From NCBI GenBank assembly GCA_040385645.1, contig JAZKGZ010000015.1:144716-208715 (forward strand): DNA of 64,000 bases. The letters are read 5' to 3'. Every line of letters starts with the position of its first letter. Position 1 is the stretch's first letter. Both the position numbers and the translations under genes were made by a program. A model generated the notes under the pieces. The model saw only the letters and a list, made by a program, of their open reading frames with translations, made no database searches and was not told where the DNA came from. Origin of the DNA: JANXSS01 sp040385645 (lineage in GTDB: Bacteria; Pseudomonadota; Gammaproteobacteria; Burkholderiales; Burkholderiaceae_D). Shown piece after piece: positions 43,801-52,561 of the stretch.

Positions 43801-44267
43801 CGGTGCGTACGCAAATGACCCAGCGCGGCAAGATGTTGATCGTCACCCTAGACGACGCCAGCGCCACCGTCGATGTCACGGTCTACAACGAGTTGTACGA
43901 TGCCAATCGCCTGCTGTTCAAAGAGGATGAATTCCTGGCAGTTTTGGGAAAAGTTTCGGAAGACCGTTTTTCCGGGGGGTTGCGCATCGCTGCTGAAAAA
44001 GTGATGGATATTGCTGCAGCCAGAGTTGCTTTTGGCAGGAAATACACGTTTTCTCTAGCTGCCGGCGTCGATGCGGAAAAATTCAAAACAATGCTTGACC
44101 CGTTTCGCTCGGCTAGCGGGTTACCCTTAGCTACCCGTTATACCCAGCATGGCATCGATTGTGAAATCTGCTGGCCGGACGATTGGCGGGTGATGCCGGT
44201 CGATGCCCTTCAGCAGATGCTGGTCGATCGCCTCGGGGCAAAAAGCGCTTTGGTTGAGTATGGTTGA
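40812..44267 (+). CDS. dnaE: DNA polymerase III alpha subunit
   Basis: 1151 residues. The replicative polymerase. PHP domain at the N-terminus (HLRLHTEYSIVDGLV), catalytic aspartates in MPDFDIDFCQEGRD, then GPGRGSGAGSLVAYSL, the helix-hairpin-helix and the OB-fold domain near the C-terminus (GVICAVRTQMTQRGKMLIVTL). The start may be ATG 40812 or 40818. It converges on the next gene with only 3 bp between stops. Confidence 0.97.
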   Translation: MGMTTHQFTHLRLHTEYSIVDGLVRVDDVVDAAANDAQPALAITDLSNLFGMVKFYKAARKKGIKPIVGCDVWITNDNDRDKPSRLLLLVKNNAGYLQLCELISRAFLENIHRGRAELRAEWLAQQPPGGLIALSGAQFGDIGIALENGNLAAAERCAKRWATIFDGHFYIEVQRAGQANMAQQVRQLVALAARLSLPVVATHPVQFLSCEEFTAHEARTCISEGEILANPRRTRRFNAQQCFKTQAEMATLFVDMPAALVNTVEIAKRCNLTLELGKPRLPEFPIPGGLSVDEFLRVQAREGLAVRLAHLYPDADVRENNRERYESRLTFETDTIIKMGFPGYFLIVADFIQWAKNNGVPVGPGRGSGAGSLVAYSLSITDLDPLAYNLLFERFLNPERVSMPDFDIDFCQEGRDRVIQYVKDRYGKDAVSQIATFGTMAAKGAIRDVGRVLDMGYNFCDGISKLIPFKPGRLVTIADARKEEPMLAEREANEEEVSQLLALAEKVEGITRNVGMHAGGVLIAPGKLTDFCPLYTQGGESGVVSQYDKDDVEAVGLVKFDFLGLTTLTILDRAVRYVKQLDPAMADFSLESLPLDDAASYDLLTKAKTVAVFQLESRGMQGMLKDARPDRFEDIIALVALYRPGPMDLIPDFCRRKHGERFDYPDPRTEGILSETYGIMVYQEQVMQMAQVVGGYSLGGADLLRRAMGKKKAEEMAEHRQIFRDGAAKDGLSNDKADEIFDLMEKFAGYGFNKSHAAAYALLSYHTAYLKAHHPAAFMAANLSLAMDDTDKIKILVVDTLEVCKLKLLPPDINHSDYRFMPVARSGKKASEIRYGLGAIKGSGQSAIEAVMAARIDGPFTDLFDFCKRVDKRQINRRTIESLIRSGAFDCFGADRAVLLASVSMAMDSAEQAEAAANQVSLFNGEDDEFHATPAYVNVAPWSEKQRLTEEKAALGFYLSGHLFHAYQEEARRFARIRLFDLAASREPRMIAGVICAVRTQMTQRGKMLIVTLDDASATVDVTVYNELYDANRLLFKEDEFLAVLGKVSEDRFSGGLRIAAEKVMDIAAARVAFGRKYTFSLAAGVDAEKFKTMLDPFRSASGLPLATRYTQHGIDCEICWPDDWRVMPVDALQQMLVDRLGAKSALVEYG

Positions 44268-44270
44268 CGC

Positions 44271-45482
44271 TTAACCGATCGGCGTACCTTCGTCGCGCGT
44301 CAGCACAGCACCGCTCTTCAATTGCTCGGTGAATTTCTCACAGTTCGCAACATACTTCGGATCGCGTCCAACGTAAGCTGCCTGTCCCGCTTGTAGATCG
44401 CCGCCATTTTGCTCCACGAAATGCTTCAGGTGGAAAGCACCAGCCATGATGTTATCGGCTGGATCGGTCACATCCAGATCTCCAGGGTTTTTTCCTGTTG
44501 CTTTCTTGAAGTCTGCCAATTCGCTCGGGCTGAAGTTGTCTTTCGCAAGCCGATCCTGGCCGATCTGCATCAAACCGATATCCTGACTGCCATCGCCGTT
44601 TGTAGTTTGGGTCGACATATCTCCGCGTGACTCTGCCCAAACCATCGCACCGATTGTTTCAGGCGCGATGCCGGTGGCTTTCGATGCAGCGGCGATTTCG
44701 TCTTTCCATTTGGCGATAGCTGGATTGGCCGCGAGCGCTTCGGCCGATAGTGAATGTTTGCCGCTGGCAGCTGTAGGCGCGCTATCCGTCGATGTTTTGT
44801 CCGTCGATGTCTTGTCAGTCGCACTATGTGTTTTTGCGCCAGCGATCGAGCCGGCTCCGGCAGTTCCAGCGGCACCGGCACCTCCAGCTGCACCAGCACC
44901 TCCAGACGCACCAGCACTTCCCACGGCTCCAGTGCTTCCAGCCCCTGCGCCACCGCCACCGCTTTCGCCAGATGCACCGTCGGACTTGCTTAATAACTGT
45001 GCAATCACGCGCTCCGCCTCGCTCGGTGAAATGCCCAGTAGTGTCAGCAACTCTTTCAACAACGATTCCAGGTCATCCGGTGACGATTCTCTAGTACCAC
45101 TAGCTTCTGCAGCGGGTGCGGCCTGGGTGGCAGGCGTGGATGCAGGCGCTGCCTGCTTTTGCGCGCTAGCGTCGCCGCCGCAGCTGCCGCATTCAGATTG
45201 TTGCGTTTTCTTGGGGGTCAATGCTGCTACAACGGCATCGATTGCTTCCGAGATCGCATTCGCGTCTGGCGGTGTTGAGCGCCCGTTTGCATCTTTAGGA
45301 TTGGTTGCATCGCGCAATTTACCGATCGCCTCGGCCACCGGCGCTTCCGGTACATCGAATTTGTCTGCAAGCTTTTTAGCGATTGCTTGATCCGACGCAC
45401 TGTTCATACCTTTGTCGAACGATGCATTGCCGCAATGGCTGGAGCTGGAGATAGACTGGGAGGAAATTCTGCAGTTCGACAT
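44271..45482 (-). CDS. Harpin-like secreted protein with C-terminal lytic transglycosylase domain
   Basis: 403 residues from the ATG at 45482 (AAAGG at 7 nt upstream); the frame runs 22 codons further. Ser/Asn-rich N-terminus (MSNCRISSQSISSSSHCGN), a predicted helical region, CGSCGG, then a long Gly/Ala/Ser/Thr low-complexity stretch (about residues 175-250). The last 150 residues form an SLT-type lytic transglycosylase: catalytic E284 in WAESRG, then GLMQIG and AGAFHLKHF. No Sec signal or membrane helix. Harpins of type III secretion systems (HrpW, HopP1 type) share this build, a Gly-rich secreted part joined to a wall-cutting enzyme. No T3SS genes are in the window, so this is inference. 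Confidence 0.65.
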   Translation of the reverse strand: MSNCRISSQSISSSSHCGNASFDKGMNSASDQAIAKKLADKFDVPEAPVAEAIGKLRDATNPKDANGRSTPPDANAISEAIDAVVAALTPKKTQQSECGSCGGDASAQKQAAPASTPATQAAPAAEASGTRESSPDDLESLLKELLTLLGISPSEAERVIAQLLSKSDGASGESGGGGAGAGSTGAVGSAGASGGAGAAGGAGAAGTAGAGSIAGAKTHSATDKTSTDKTSTDSAPTAASGKHSLSAEALAANPAIAKWKDEIAAASKATGIAPETIGAMVWAESRGDMSTQTTNGDGSQDIGLMQIGQDRLAKDNFSPSELADFKKATGKNPGDLDVTDPADNIMAGAFHLKHFVEQNGGDLQAGQAAYVGRDPKYVANCEKFTEQLKSGAVLTRDEGTPIG

Positions 45483-45618
45483 GATGAGCCTTTGTTTTGC
45501 GATGGACGGTGCTGCAATCTTATAAAGTCCACGGCAACATCTTTTCATCGAGCGGAATTTTTCAGTGCAAGCGCGAAGTTATTTCTCCCTCAATGCGTGT
45601 TTTCAGAATTTTTGCTTT

Positions 45619-46401
45619 CTAAGAGGAAATATTTTCGTTGTCGCTCATTTGCATTAACTTGAAATATTTATGGTATGTCATCTCAAAAGCACAAAACGCG
45701 ACCATCAATCCAGCTTTGCCGTCCAAAAAACCCCTTTTGATAAAGTAGCAACGGATGAATGCGGCATGTGCGTGTAACAGCGTTTTGCCGAATCCGGCAC
45801 GTTTTCCTGCCAAAAAAGCTTGCTGCGCGCCCAGTGAGGAATATTGCGAAAGCTTGCGTAGGTAATCTTCGTCGTTACGATAGCTGTAATGAATCAGCGG
45901 TGCGCGAAGCCGGCCCACTGGCATTTCGACCAGCACGCGCTCGTGCACCAGGCTATCCGAAAACCTGCCAGTGCCGCGCTTGAAGAGGCGCACGATGCGA
46001 TCCGGATACCAGCCTCCGTGGCGAATGAAACGCCCGCAAAAACTCGATAGCCGAGGCATCTCGTATGCATCGTGTTGATGCGCCCTGATCAATGCCAAAA
46101 TTTCGTCACGCAAATCCTCGGACACACGTTCGTCGGCATCGAGAGAAAGTATCCAGTCTCCTTTCGCAAAGGACAGCGCGCGGTTTTTTTGTGGGCCAAA
46201 ACCTGGCCAGTCCGCAGTTTCGAGCACCTGTGCGCCAGCATCGCGTGCGATGCCGACGGTGCCATCGGTGCTGCCTGAATCCACTATAATCCACTCGCTC
46301 GCAAACGCGACACTGGCCAGGCAATCGCCAATGTTGTGCGCTTCGTTCCTGGTGATGATGATGACGGAAAGATCCATGTGAACAGTGGGTGTTTTTTGCA
46401 T
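45619..46401 (-). CDS. waaE: LPS core glycosyltransferase, WaaE/KdtX-like (GT2)
   Basis: 260 residues. LSVIIITRNEAHNIGDCLAS, IIVDSGSTDGT, the WILSLDADERV metal site and ESFGRFIRHGGWYPDR-like SFCGRFIRHGGWYPDRIVRLF are typical of WaaE, a beta-1,4-glucosyltransferase acting on inner-core heptose. The ATG at 46401 is used; MDLSVIII at 46377 is possible. No ribosome-binding site decides between them. Divergent from msbA by 65 bp, sharing a control region. Confidence 0.83.
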   Translation of the reverse strand: MQKTPTVHMDLSVIIITRNEAHNIGDCLASVAFASEWIIVDSGSTDGTVGIARDAGAQVLETADWPGFGPQKNRALSFAKGDWILSLDADERVSEDLRDEILALIRAHQHDAYEMPRLSSFCGRFIRHGGWYPDRIVRLFKRGTGRFSDSLVHERVLVEMPVGRLRAPLIHYSYRNDEDYLRKLSQYSSLGAQQAFLAGKRAGFGKTLLHAHAAFIRCYFIKRGFLDGKAGLMVAFCAFEMTYHKYFKLMQMSDNENISS

Positions 46402-46466
46402 GATAATTCAGATCGAGAGCCTATGCGCTTCTATCCAACCCCTTCCATGTATCGGCAATATCCGTA

Positions 46467-48206
46467 ATGCGCCTAACACCTCATCTGCACCGATTGTTAG
46501 GAATGTTGAAGCCATATCGTGGCCGTCTGGCTTTAGCCATGCTCGGCATGATGATGACGGCAGCGACCGAACCCGCACTGGCTGCATTGCTTAAAGCACT
46601 GCTTGATCGGGGCTTCACCGGTGAACGCACTTTCAGCTTGTGGCTGGTGCCGGCAGCGGTGATCGGCATTTTTATTTTTCGAGGCATCTCTACGTTCGTG
46701 ACGACCTACATGGTGCAATGGGCTTCGACGCGTCTGCTCAACCGCCTGCGACAGCAGATGTTCAATCGGATACTGGATGTCTCCATCGGCTTCTATGCCG
46801 ATAACCCGGTTGGTCGGGTCATCAACTCCATGATGTTCGAAGTGCAGCAAATCGTCGATATGGTGAAGAACGTACTCACCTCGATGATTCGCGATTCTCT
46901 GACCGTGATCGGCTTGCTGGCTTATCTGTTCTACTTGAACTGGCAATTGACATTGATCGCCATTGTGCTGTTGCCGATGATCGCTTTGATCGTACGCATC
47001 ACCGGTCGCCGGCTGCGCTCGCTGACTCAGACATATTTGAAGATCAACGGTGAGCTGACGCAGGTGATCGAAGAGACCACACGGGCTCAACAAGTCATCA
47101 AGATATTTGGTGGGCAGGCGTACGAGCGCAGCCGCTTCGACGAACGTGGTGAGCGTTTAGGTCGATATTCCATGAAAATGAGTAGTACGTTTGCTGCCAC
47201 GGTGCCGATTACTCAGGTCATGGCGGCTTGTGCATTATCGATCGTGATCGTTATCGCGTTGATCCAGACCAACCAAAACCAGACCACCGTAGGCGGCTTC
47301 GTGTCGTTCATCACCGCCATGCTGATGTTGATCACGCCATTGAAGCGTCTCGCGGAAATCAACGGGCCCTTGCAACGCGGGCTGGCGGCGGCAGACGTTG
47401 TATTCGCCTTGATCGACGCCCCGGCCGAACGCGTCGGTGGTTTGACTCTGCCGTCTCGAGCGGCCGGAAAGCTGGAATTCGACGATGTAAGTTTTACTTA
47501 CCCCGGCCAGCAGCAGACGGCGCTAAAACACATCCACCTGACGATTCTGCCGGGCGAGACAATCGCTTTTGTAGGAATGTCCGGCGGCGGTAAATCGACG
47601 CTGGTCAATCTCGTGCCGAATTTTTATACGCTCGACCAAGGTGTGATCCGGCTCGACGGCCAGCCGATCGAATCGATTTCACTCGAGAGCTTGCGCGCGC
47701 AGATGGCAATGGTCAGCCAGAACGTCGTCCTGTTCGACGACACCGTTGCGGCCAACATCGCCTATGGCGATGCTGCGCCGGATCGTCAACGTGTGATCGC
47801 TGCAGCAAAAGCTGCGCATTTGGAGCAGATGATCGCGCAGTTGCCGCAAGGGCTAGATACCTGGATCGGTGATAACGGTTCGCGCCTGTCCGGCGGCCAG
47901 CGTCAACGCCTGGCAATCGCGCGCGCGATCTATAAAGATGCGCCGATCTTAATTCTCGACGAGGCCACATCGGCGCTCGATTCGGAATCCGAGCGGGCGG
48001 TGCAGGGCGCTTTAGAGCGGCTGATGCAAGGCCGCACGACGTTGGTGATCGCACATCGGCTCTCCACCATCGAGCGCGCCAGTCGGATCGTCGTGCTGCT
48101 CGAAGGTGAAATCGCCGAAGTCGGCACGCATGCGCAGCTTCTGGCCAACGGCGGCGTTTATGCCAATCTACATCAATTGCAGTTTGCAAAAGAGCTCGTG
48201 TCTTGA
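46467..48206 (+). CDS. msbA: Lipid A export ABC transporter MsbA
   Basis: 579 residues, half transporter with six membrane helices (1-310) and an ATPase domain: Walker A GMSGGGKST at about 372, signature LSGGQRQR, Walker B ILILDEATSALD, and the H-loop AHRLST. Flips lipid A-core across the inner membrane. The ORF ends in TTGA, coupling to the waaF TTG start. Confidence 0.93.
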   Translation: MRLTPHLHRLLGMLKPYRGRLALAMLGMMMTAATEPALAALLKALLDRGFTGERTFSLWLVPAAVIGIFIFRGISTFVTTYMVQWASTRLLNRLRQQMFNRILDVSIGFYADNPVGRVINSMMFEVQQIVDMVKNVLTSMIRDSLTVIGLLAYLFYLNWQLTLIAIVLLPMIALIVRITGRRLRSLTQTYLKINGELTQVIEETTRAQQVIKIFGGQAYERSRFDERGERLGRYSMKMSSTFAATVPITQVMAACALSIVIVIALIQTNQNQTTVGGFVSFITAMLMLITPLKRLAEINGPLQRGLAAADVVFALIDAPAERVGGLTLPSRAAGKLEFDDVSFTYPGQQQTALKHIHLTILPGETIAFVGMSGGGKSTLVNLVPNFYTLDQGVIRLDGQPIESISLESLRAQMAMVSQNVVLFDDTVAANIAYGDAAPDRQRVIAAAKAAHLEQMIAQLPQGLDTWIGDNGSRLSGGQRQRLAIARAIYKDAPILILDEATSALDSESERAVQGALERLMQGRTTLVIAHRLSTIERASRIVVLLEGEIAEVGTHAQLLANGGVYANLHQLQFAKELVS

Positions 48207-49294
48207 ACGCCGGGCGGATCTTGATCGTTTCCCCGAACTGGGTGGGGGATGCAGTCATGGCGCAACCGTTGCTACAGCTTCTCAAAGTACGTCCGGGTTT
48301 TCAAGATGTAGAAATCGATGTGCTTTGTTCACCGACGATCGCAGCGGTATGGCGTGCGGTGCCGGAGGTGGCCGAGGTGATCGAGACAACGTTTCGGTCC
48401 GGTTCGCTAGAGTGGGGTAGCCGTCGGGCGCTTGCTGCCAGATTGCGCACACTTGGCTATGCAGAAGCGTACATACTGCCCAATTCCCTGAAATCTTCGC
48501 TGATTCCCTGGCTAGCACGCATTCCGCGACGCATAGGCTACAAGGGTGAGATGCGCTACGGGCTTCTCAATGTCGTTCATCATGACGCCGGTACCGTGCC
48601 GCGGCCGATGGTAGCGTTCTATGCCGCTCTGGCGAACGCACCATGCAGGAGTGTTTCCGGCCGATCGAACCTGCCGCGCCCGATGATCGCGGTGAACGAC
48701 GCACGCCGGCGCGAGGTGTTACATCACTTCGACATCGATTCTGAGTCGTCGGTTGTGGCATTCGCACCAGGTGCCGAATTCGGCAGTGCCAAACGCTGGC
48801 CCGCCGGTCATTTTGCAGAGTTGGCCAGACGGCTGCTGCAGCAACAACCAAACCTGAACATCGTTTTACTCGGCTCACCTAAAGATCGGCCGGTCTGCGG
48901 CGAGATCGTCACTGCGATTGCGCAGGCAGCTGGTGCATCGACTGAAACAACAGCGACGATCACAATCAACGCGTCGAATATACGCAATCTCGCAGGAACA
49001 ACATCGCTCGATCAGGCGATCGCTTTAATCGCAGCAGCGTCGGCAATCGTGAGCAACGACTCCGGCTTACTACACGTGGCGTCGGCCTTAAATCGCCCGG
49101 TATTGGCACTATACGGCCCCACTGACCCTGCTCATGCGCCGCCGTTTTCAGAAAAATCGCAGTCGATCCATTTGCAACTGCCGTGCATGCCATGCCGGCA
49201 ACGGGAATGTCCGCTTGGTCATCACGACTGCATGCGCAAACTCGATGTCGGCAGGGTTTTAGCACCGCTGCAAGCGATGATCAAGTCAAAATGA
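48203..49294 (+). CDS. waaF: ADP-heptose:LPS heptosyltransferase II
   Basis: 363 residues from a TTG at 48203 that overlaps the msbA stop (TTGA). GT9 family: RILIVSPNWVGDAVMAQPL at the N-terminus and VSNDSGLLHVASALNRPVLALYG-type SNDSGLLHVASALNRPV at the C-terminus. Adds the second heptose to the LPS inner core. Its last 14 bp overlap the 3' end of rng on the other strand. Confidence 0.9.
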   Translation: MNAGRILIVSPNWVGDAVMAQPLLQLLKVRPGFQDVEIDVLCSPTIAAVWRAVPEVAEVIETTFRSGSLEWGSRRALAARLRTLGYAEAYILPNSLKSSLIPWLARIPRRIGYKGEMRYGLLNVVHHDAGTVPRPMVAFYAALANAPCRSVSGRSNLPRPMIAVNDARRREVLHHFDIDSESSVVAFAPGAEFGSAKRWPAGHFAELARRLLQQQPNLNIVLLGSPKDRPVCGEIVTAIAQAAGASTETTATITINASNIRNLAGTTSLDQAIALIAAASAIVSNDSGLLHVASALNRPVLALYGPTDPAHAPPFSEKSQSIHLQLPCMPCRQRECPLGHHDCMRKLDVGRVLAPLQAMIKSK

Positions 49295-50744
49295 TGTCGT
49301 ACTGCTCCTGGTGATACACCGATTCGACCTGTAGTGAAATCGGCTTACCGATGAAATCTCCCAGCATCGCCAGATGTTGAGATTCTTCTTCGAGAAACAT
49401 GTCGATTACCAGTTGCGAGGCGAGGATGCGGAATTCGCGAGGATTGAACTGTTTTGCTTCACGCATCAGTTCACGCAAGATTTCGTAGCATACCGTCCTT
49501 GCTGTCTTCACCTGTCCCTTGCCGCTGCAAGAAGGGCAGGTTTCACACAAAATGTGCGCCAGCGATTCCCGCGTGCGCTTCCGGGTCAACTCCACTAGAC
49601 CGAGTGCGGAAAAGCCGGAGACGGATATCTTGGTTCTGTCACGCGCTAGTGCTTTGTTCAACTCACTCAATACCGCTGCCCTGTGCTCGGCGCTTTCCAT
49701 ATCGATGAAATCGAGGATGATGATGCCGCCGAGATTGCGCAGGCGCAGTTGCCGGGCGATCGCTTGCGCAGCCTCCAGATTGGTCTTGAAGATCGTGTCG
49801 TCGAAGTTTCGGCCATTGACGAAACTGCCTGTATTGACATCGATCGTCGTCATCGCTTCGGTTTGATCGACGATCAGATAACCGCCGGATTTCAGTCCGA
49901 CCCGCCGGCCAAGGGCACGCTCGATTTCTTCTTCGACACCATATAGATCGAACAATGGTCGCTCACCGGTGTAATGCACCAGACGCGGCAAGACCGACGG
50001 CGTATACAGATTGCCAAATTGCTCCAGCATCTGAAAATTTTCTCGGGAGTCGACCTGAATACTAGCCGTGTCGTCGTTGACGAAATCCCGCAATACCCGC
50101 TGTGCGAGATTCAAGTCCTGGTGCATCAGCATCGGCGCAGGGCGCATCTTGGCTTTTTGCAGAATTGTCGCCCAGGTTTTGCGCAAATATTCCACATCCA
50201 TCGCCAGATCGGTATCCGAAGCATCTTCGGCCATCGTGCGGATGATGAAGCCACCTTTTTCTTCCGGGTTAAGCAGAGCCTGCACTTTCTGGCGCAGTGC
50301 ATCGCGCTCGGCTTCCTTCTCGATACGTTGCGAAATCCCGATATGCGAGTCTTGTGGCAAATGCACCAGCATGCGCCCGGCAATCGAAATTTGTGTGGAA
50401 AGCCGCGCACCTTTGGTACCGATCGGATCTTTGATGACTTGCACGGTGATCGCCTGACCGTCGTAGAGCAGGCGCTCGATTGGTATCGGTGGGCTAGGCG
50501 CGCCCTCATGCGAACGGGCATTCCATATGTCGGCGACGTGCAAAAAAGCGGCGCGCTCCAAACCGATGTCGATAAAAGCCGACTGCATGCCTGGTAGCAC
50601 TCGTACTACCTTGCCCAGATAAATATTGCCCGCCATGCCGCGCGAAAGTGTGCGCTCGATATGCAATTCTTGTACCGCGCCTTGCAACACCAACGCCACG
50701 CGGGTTTCCTGAGGCGTGACATTGATCAGAATGTCTTCGCTCAT
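49281..50744 (-). CDS. rng: Ribonuclease G
   Basis: 487 residues. Endoribonuclease for 16S 5' end processing and mRNA decay. S1-like domain (GNIYLGKVVRVLPGMQSAFIDIG cut across), catalytic aspartates in TIDVNTGSF and ILDFIDM, and the zinc-link CPSCSGKG. RNase E's long tail is absent. Its ATG shares ATGA with the maf stop, so both are coupled. The genes from yebC to here run on the minus strand as one group. Confidence 0.95.
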   Translation of the reverse strand: MSEDILINVTPQETRVALVLQGAVQELHIERTLSRGMAGNIYLGKVVRVLPGMQSAFIDIGLERAAFLHVADIWNARSHEGAPSPPIPIERLLYDGQAITVQVIKDPIGTKGARLSTQISIAGRMLVHLPQDSHIGISQRIEKEAERDALRQKVQALLNPEEKGGFIIRTMAEDASDTDLAMDVEYLRKTWATILQKAKMRPAPMLMHQDLNLAQRVLRDFVNDDTASIQVDSRENFQMLEQFGNLYTPSVLPRLVHYTGERPLFDLYGVEEEIERALGRRVGLKSGGYLIVDQTEAMTTIDVNTGSFVNGRNFDDTIFKTNLEAAQAIARQLRLRNLGGIIILDFIDMESAEHRAAVLSELNKALARDRTKISVSGFSALGLVELTRKRTRESLAHILCETCPSCSGKGQVKTARTVCYEILRELMREAKQFNPREFRILASQLVIDMFLEEESQHLAMLGDFIGKPISLQVESVYHQEQYDIILT

Positions 50745-51361
50745 AAAATTTTCATACCCGCCTGCTGCAAGAGTAGTGCGGTTTCGAACAGGGGGAGACC
50801 CATGATGCCGGAATAGCTACCGCCGATTTCACGAACGAACAGCGCGGCCATGCCCTGGATCGCGTAACCACCCGCCTTATCGTACGGCTCGGACGTGGCG
50901 CAGTAGGCTTGTATCTGCTCTGGGGAAATTTGCGCAAAGGCGACGTCCGAAGTTTGGGTGTATTGCCAGACTTCGTCGCGATGACGTACCGCGACGCTGG
51001 TATGAACCTGGTGCGTGCGTCCGGACAAGGCGGTGAGCATTGCGACGGCCTCGGCAAGATTTGCTGGCTTGCCCAGAATACGCCCGTCGAGCACGACGGT
51101 CGTGTCGGCTGCCAAGACCGGGCGGGTCGGCAGTTTTCGCCACAACATGGTTTTTTGCGCAAAACTGGCTTTGTCGCTTGCAACACGCACGACGTAGTCC
51201 ATCGGTGCCTCGTTGGGCAATACATCTTCGCTGATCTCCGGGCCGATCGGTGCCCGATCGCGTAGCAGCAACAACTCGAATTCCACACCAATTTGTCGCA
51301 GTAATTCTCGCCGTCTCGGGCTTTTAGAGGCGAGGTAGATTTTTCGGTCGGTGGGTCTCAT
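50741..51361 (-). CDS. maf: Maf-family nucleotide pyrophosphatase
   Basis: 206 residues. LASKSPRRRELLRQIGVEFE at the N-terminus and the catalytic AADTTVVLDGRILGKP are the Maf signatures. The family hydrolyses dTTP/UTP or 7-methyl-GTP; the YhdE-type (dTTP/UTP) reading is likelier from its place beside rng, but this is not certain. Starts 19 bp after rlmH. Confidence 0.92.
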   Translation of the reverse strand: MRPTDRKIYLASKSPRRRELLRQIGVEFELLLLRDRAPIGPEISEDVLPNEAPMDYVVRVASDKASFAQKTMLWRKLPTRPVLAADTTVVLDGRILGKPANLAEAVAMLTALSGRTHQVHTSVAVRHRDEVWQYTQTSDVAFAQISPEQIQAYCATSEPYDKAGGYAIQGMAALFVREIGGSYSGIMGLPLFETALLLQQAGMKIL

Positions 51362-51379
51362 TCCGGTCTCATTCTTTTT

Positions 51380-51850
51380 TCAAACGCGATGATAGGGATG
51401 GTTCTGAGTAATCGACCATGCCCGGTACAGTTGCTCGGCCAGCACGACCCGAACCATCCCGTGCGGCAGGGTCAGGCTCGAAATGCGAATTTGCATATCT
51501 GCCCCTGCCTTACACAGCGGGTCCAGGCCGTCGGCACCACCGATGATGAATGTAACATCCTGGCTCTCTTGTTGCCACTGTGTCAGCAATGCCGACAATT
51601 GAATTGTTGTCAGATCGCGGCCATGTTCGTCAAGAACGATACGCCGGGTGCCCTTAGGGATAGCTGCATCGATACGTTCGTATTCAAGGCGCATCGCCGT
51701 TGCCGCGGTCTTACTCCCGGACCGCTCTACGGGTTTTATTTCCTTGAGATGGAGGCGCAGATCGGGCGGCATGCGCTTGGCATAATCCTCGAATCCCAGA
51801 ACGATCCAGGTGGGCATCTTGTTGCCAACAGCTGCAATCGTCAGTTGCAT
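51380..51850 (-). CDS. rlmH: 23S rRNA pseudouridine-1915 N3-methyltransferase RlmH
   Basis: 156 residues, SPOUT methyltransferase. TIAAVGNKMPTWIVLGFEDY at the N-terminus and the knotted SAM site IIGGADGLD and SLTLPHGMVRVVLAEQLYRA at the C-terminus. Acts on assembled ribosomes. Located 12 bp after rsfS as in most relatives. Confidence 0.95.
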   Translation of the reverse strand: MQLTIAAVGNKMPTWIVLGFEDYAKRMPPDLRLHLKEIKPVERSGSKTAATAMRLEYERIDAAIPKGTRRIVLDEHGRDLTTIQLSALLTQWQQESQDVTFIIGGADGLDPLCKAGADMQIRISSLTLPHGMVRVVLAEQLYRAWSITQNHPYHRV

Positions 51851-51862
51851 GACGCGACAGCC

Positions 51863-52561
51863 TCAGTCTACAGGCTTGGCTTTTGGAGCGGCACGCTTGG
51901 CCGGTGCTCGCTTGGCTGCCGCGCTCTTTGCGGACACGGCTGCGGTCTTGGTTTGCGCGACCTTGACGGTTTTTCCAGCCGGCTGGTCCGAGGTTGCTGT
52001 CTTGCGTACACGTTTGGCGGCGGGCGCAACAGGCACAACCGTTGCTTCGTTGGCGGATTTGCGGGCAATTTTTTTGGCAGCTGTCTTGCGCGCCGGCTTC
52101 GAAACGGTGTTATCCGGGTCTGCTTGAGAGCTTTTCGATGTGGCGGTAAGGTGCCGTCCCGCGGCTTTCTTGGGTGATGCGTCTATCGGCTCCGATGCCG
52201 TGCGCTGAGAAACGCGCTTGGCCGCGCCGAGCTTGATTTCCTTTTCGCCCCAAATTTCTTCCAGTCGATAGTACGCACGAATCGCTGGCTGCATGATGTG
52301 GACGATCATATCCCCCAGGTCTACCAGCACCCATTCCCCGGTATCTTCCCCCTCCACACTCAAGATGGTGCCGCCGTTTTCTTTTACTTTGTCACGCACC
52401 GATGCCGCAAGCGCTTTGGTCTGTCGATTCGACGTGCCAGATGCCACCGCAATCCGATCGAAAAGGCTGGTAAGGTGCACCGTGTCGAAAACCTTGATGT
52501 CCTGAGCTTTTACATCCTCCAGCGCGTCGATCACGAGGGATTGGAGTGTCTTGATATCCAT
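51863..52561 (-). CDS. rsfS: Ribosomal silencing factor RsfS with a long basic tail
   Basis: 232 residues. Residues 1-112 are a normal RsfS (DIKTLQSLVIDALEDVKAQDI; GEWVLVDLGDMIVHIM; EEIWGEK). RsfS binds L14 and blocks subunit joining in starvation. The remaining 120 residues form an Ala/Lys/Arg-rich, low-complexity tail (KPARKTAAKKIARKS...; AAKRAPAKRAAPKAKPVD) like histone H1 or AlgP. The family is normally 105-130 residues long, so the tail roughly doubles it. The start overlaps the nadD stop (TAATG). Confidence 0.92.
   Translation of the reverse strand: MDIKTLQSLVIDALEDVKAQDIKVFDTVHLTSLFDRIAVASGTSNRQTKALAASVRDKVKENGGTILSVEGEDTGEWVLVDLGDMIVHIMQPAIRAYYRLEEIWGEKEIKLGAAKRVSQRTASEPIDASPKKAAGRHLTATSKSSQADPDNTVSKPARKTAAKKIARKSANEATVVPVAPAAKRVRKTATSDQPAGKTVKVAQTKTAAVSAKSAAAKRAPAKRAAPKAKPVD

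Noticed and set aside
44668..45390. 240-codon plus-strand Ala/Pro-rich frame opposite the harpin-like gene
   Set aside because: Low-complexity antisense of the Gly/Ala/Ser stretch; no start signal.
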